From Membranipora membranacea (Eukaryota; Bryozoa; Gymnolaemata; Cheilostomatida; Membraniporidae): 64,000 nucleotides of DNA. The DNA lies in NCBI GenBank assembly GCA_914767715.1, contig OU612074.1, positions 15,362,062-15,426,061 on the forward strand. Reading direction: 5' to 3'. Below the pieces are notes generated by a model. That model searched no databases. It was not told where the DNA came from and worked only from the letters and a program-made list of their open reading frames with translations. Shown piece by piece: positions 60,276 to 64,000 of this stretch. The position numbers and the translations under genes were made by a program. The first letter of the stretch is position 1; each line of letters begins with the position of its first letter.

Positions 60276-62778
60276 GATTTTGTATTTTTTTGCGAAAAAA
60301 GCACACATAAGGTCATGACAGCCTAATGAGCGAATAAGAACGGCTTAATGGCCGTTGTATCTACAGCAAGCCAGCTGCTTGCTAAGTGATGACCTTTCTT
60401 ATCCAAAATGGGGCATTATTTCCGATTTGATTATTGGTGTTAACGATAAGCCTGTTTTGACACATAAGCGAAAAATTTGTGAGACGATAACATCTAGCAT
60501 ATATCCTCCTTCCTTGGCAAATATCTCAGACATTTCAGGCTTAATCTTAGGGCAGTGATTTGTTGTAAACCTCAAACAAGAATTGAATCAATTGGTAAAT
60601 ACGCAGGCCATAGATGTAACAAAATAACGAAGTAGAGAATTTTTGCAAATGAATTGTGTAATTAAAGCCTATTACCTGTATTTCGCCCAATGAGTTCATG
60701 GATGGGTGTCATATAGCTTTATGCAGTCAGCATATTGATAAATATATGCTTAGTCTACACATATAAATAGAGATACTATTATCATGAAAAGGGACAGTGG
60801 CTGTCAATAGGATAGCTATATAAATAATGATAAACAGCAGATAAGTTAATGATTTTAAAACTTTTTGCGCGATATATGAGGAAAGAATAAAGTTAAAGTA
60901 CAAAACTAAAGTTTCCTACCTTAAATTGGTTCAATTTTGGGTTGTTCTGTGGTTACTTAACAATCTTGATTGATTTGCCTATTGCTTTTATAAGTGATTC
61001 CATACGGTAAGGCAAGTACTCTGGTAATTGTGATTGTTTCATCTATAGCTTCTAATGACATACAGCTGGTTCCAACTACCATTCAAAGTTGTTTACTATC
61101 ATCATCATAGAGTCACTGGAGCTCCTAATTTTGGTTCTCACAACTCTTTTCTTACATAATAATGACCTTGAACTTGTTGTTACTTAGCAATGGGACATAA
61201 GAAATGAAAGCGTTTGGTCAGTTTGTTATAAAAATTGCAATCCCAAACGACATTGAACTGCAATCAGATGATCCGCCCTACACTAATCATCTCACCAGAG
61301 ACTTAGGCTATATCATGTGGTTGATTTGTGTGGATGTGACTGTTCTGACCCAATGACATACAAAATTTGAGCCAAAAATATCAATATAGTAACCTCCCAT
61401 CGACGTGAGCTTTTACTTGACCCTGGATGCGACCTATTTGACATCACATATTTGAGCTAAAAAACTTAAACGTCAACTCCCATTGACAGGAGCTGTTACT
61501 TCAATAGCCCCTTGAAATCTTTATTGACTGATATTTCGGCTAAGTCTTGATTGGGAACTTATTGACCTAATGACATTACTGATTCAAGCCAAAAGTATTA
61601 CATTGTAAACTGACATGGGCTGTCACCACAGTAGCACTATTATCACTGTAATATCCATTATTCAATCAGAGTGTAAGGGAAACTAATCTTTTGTAAAAAT
61701 AGTATCGCCATATATTACTGCTGCTCATTCGGTGAGAAGAAGCGGACTTGTGCATGATGACAACAGGTAATCACACTATATTAGTTTTTCTTACCCTACA
61801 TAACCATGATGTGTGCTAGGTTTGTCAGTGTTGCTAATTGTTACATGTGCTGTGAGGAAGAAGAAATCATTGCTATACATCTATATACATTGGTGAAGGG
61901 CAGCCATGCAATATTTCAGGATTTCTTTAGATAAGTAAAGAAATAGGTATTAGATCCGAAAACTTGGGATGTCTCCTGGCACTTTGTTCTTGGTCAATTA
62001 GGATTTACCCCTGCTTATAACCAGACCTAATTAGTCAATTACTATTGCTAAGTACTGCTGGTCAGTCAACTTACCCCCCCCCCCCCACCCGTGGTTGAAC
62101 CTTGGACCAGGGGTCAGCAGTGCTGCATCTAAGCTCTAGGTTTACTTACATGATTAAATTCAAAATGCAAACCATATTATTCTTGTTAATTCTCCTTGTA
62201 GTGCGAGGGAAAACAGTTTCAATTTAGGTGTATCCCAGAACCATTCTACCCCTGATTATGATTCAATAGCTATTATCAATTAAAACTTATGACTTTGGCA
62301 TCGCTGTTGGTTAAAGAAAACACTGTGAATTGTTGTTTGTCTGTTTCTTTTGTGATAATCCTTAGAAAAATGAGTAATCTAGGCAACGACTGTGTAGACT
62401 GTTTCAAGTCAATCAACTTGAATAAAACTTAATAATATATATTGCAGTTGGACTCAGTTTTATATGAGCATGGTAGCCTAACAATGGAATAATAGGGTGT
62501 GGACAGTGAAACAAGTGCACCCAAATGAATTGTGAATAACAATTATTTTAATATTCCATATTTCTAGGAGTCAATATCAAAAACAGGCAATAATAATGCT
62601 TTTCATTGGATAGAGAATATCTAATAATAATCTATAAAATATTTTGGCATTGATTTTGAGACTCATCAGTCATTAATTAAGGTTGACCCTTCATCAAAAC
62701 TGTCAGTAAAATATTTATTTGTGAAATTCATTGAATTCTGCTAATTTTCGGTTCATTTACTCTATGTCTCATTTGTAG
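60276..62778. other. Interval upstream of the second collagen-lectin gene
   Basis: No gene recognised. It contains a C14 run near 62075 and AT-rich filler, and should hold the promoter and 5' exon of the gene that starts at 62790; neither was pinned down. Confidence 0.6.
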
Positions 62779-62789
62779 ACTGTTTGAAG

Positions 62790-64000
62790 ATGATACTTCA
62801 CTGGCTTGTTTTCTTGACTGTACTGAGTTTTCCACTCGCTGTTCCTGCAGATGATCAGGAAGATGCAGCAATTGCAAAACTGAAAGAGTCATTTCTGAAA
62901 CTCATGAAAGCTGTAAGTCTATAATAGACATACTACAAGAGGATGGAGCAAATTTAAGTGTTTATGCAGACAAATTAATTCTTGGAGCATTTGTGCCTGT
63001 ACACATCAGTTACCAATGAGAATATCGCAGAAAACGACTTTAAAATTTTGCAAAAATGTTGTTATTTTCTATAACCGTTCAGAAAAGGTTGCATTGAGTA
63101 GACAGCTATTCAAAAACTTTGACACTGCTAAAAACGTTAACAAAAATGACCTAGTATAAACTCACCCTAATGGCAAATCATCAAAGCAGTTGATGCTTTA
63201 CGATCAAATCTAAATTGTACCTTCATTTACATATCACCCTATAGATGACTGCTGAGTCCACCGGGCCAGGCGAGAAGAGAGAGAAGAGAGGCGTTGAGGT
63301 ACCTGGGGATCATGATGAACATCTGAGTAATCTTTTTCTTGGTGAGCCATATCTACCTACTTGCTACTTAGCAGAATATTCTTACATGCAGAATGATATG
63401 CGCTACATTTAGTCTCCCATTTAAGTTTGTTTGTGATCCTGATCAAACACAAAATATGCTGCAACATTTTTCAAAACAACTCCTACAACAAAACCTAATA
63501 ATCATTTTACAGTAATTGCAATAAATCTTTATCAACTAAAAACCAAATTAAGGATTTGATGATTATGAAGGTGCTAAATCTGAAGGGCTGGTAGGAAGTT
63601 GAAAGTATACAATTGTAATACTTTCATTCTATTCCCATTGGCAGCCTGTAGTAACATGTGATTCACTGAACACATCCCACAGCGTATCTATCAAATCAAT
63701 GTAAATGTGTGTATGACACATTTTTAGAGCTTGTAAGCTTGCTGAGAACAACACCTGGTCCACCAGGTTTACCTGGAATACCAGGACCAGCATATTGTCT
63801 GAATGATACATATGACACTCCATGCAACGAGACTGGTTCTCCTGGAGTTCCCGGCCCACCTGGTGCTAGTGGTCCTAAAGGTGAAACTGGTGAAGTTGGT
63901 CCCGCTGGTACAAATGGCACAAATGGAGATGAAGGTCCTGTCGGCCCCACTGGTCTTCCTGGTTTGAAAGGAGAAAAAGGTATAGGAGGTAGTGTTGGTG
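62790..64000 (+). CDS. Secreted collagen-SRCR-lectin paralog, 5' end (3' end beyond the window)
   Basis: Exons 62790-62912, 63245-63341 and 63728-64000 (the last one open at the window edge) join in phase, giving 164 codons. The signal peptide [20 protein letters not shown] and the [11 protein letters not shown] segment nearly equal those of the gene at 41320-46486, and exon 1 has the same 123-nt length. Exon 2 differs most and encodes GEKREKRG, a possible furin-type site absent from the paralog. Exon 3 is collagen-like with the same AYCLNDT interruption, here with an extra CNET. SRCR and CTLD exons are expected downstream. An acceptor at 62777-62778 implies a 5' UTR exon upstream. The two genes are head to head, about 16 kb apart. 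Confidence 0.88.

Overview
The window is AT-rich, intron-dense animal DNA crowded with repeats. It is not bacterial: the genes are split by GT-AG introns, two have clear TATA boxes, and there are many SINE-like and foldback repeats. A DNA ligase III gene, a secreted collagen/SRCR/C-type-lectin protein and EGF-like secreted proteins point to a marine invertebrate. An echinoderm or another non-insect invertebrate seems likely, but the clade cannot be fixed from sequence alone.

Layout. (1) 56-10687, minus: the 5' two thirds of LIG3 in 13 exons that all join in phase (578 codons), running off the left edge inside the catalytic domain. Its introns hold a composite SINE with a 14-bp minisatellite, a tRNA-headed SINE and several foldback repeats. 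(2) 10.7-16.4 kb: no gene recognised; local duplications and one MITE-like element. (3) 16.4-37 kb: three paralogous genes for a 220-residue secreted, cysteine-rich EGF-like protein. Two are near-identical in coding sequence, lie in inverted, convergent orientation and share a TATA promoter; the third is diverged. Between and upstream lie degenerate promoter-like repeats, about 1-kb segmental duplications and seven copies of a 60-70-bp element. (4) 37818-38587, minus: a two-exon gene for a 66-residue secreted four-cysteine peptide, followed by an 89-bp near-perfect palindrome. (5) 41320-46486, minus: an eight-exon secreted collagen-SRCR-CTLD protein. A paralog starts at 62790 on the plus strand and runs off the right edge, so the two are divergent. 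(6) 46.5-62.7 kb: LINE reverse-transcriptase remnants, tRNA-Arg-derived SINEs, and at 53.4-60.1 kb an intron-containing pseudogene resembling DUF6729/transposase-like proteins, with several stops and frame breaks.

The genes do not form one pathway. LIG3 is housekeeping DNA repair. The EGF-like proteins, the small peptide and the collagen-lectins are all secreted, consistent with extracellular matrix, mucus or innate defence, but that is inference. The most unusual signals are retroelements headed by the 5' end of U2 snRNA and a SINE family that keeps a tRNA-Arg(UCU) intron.
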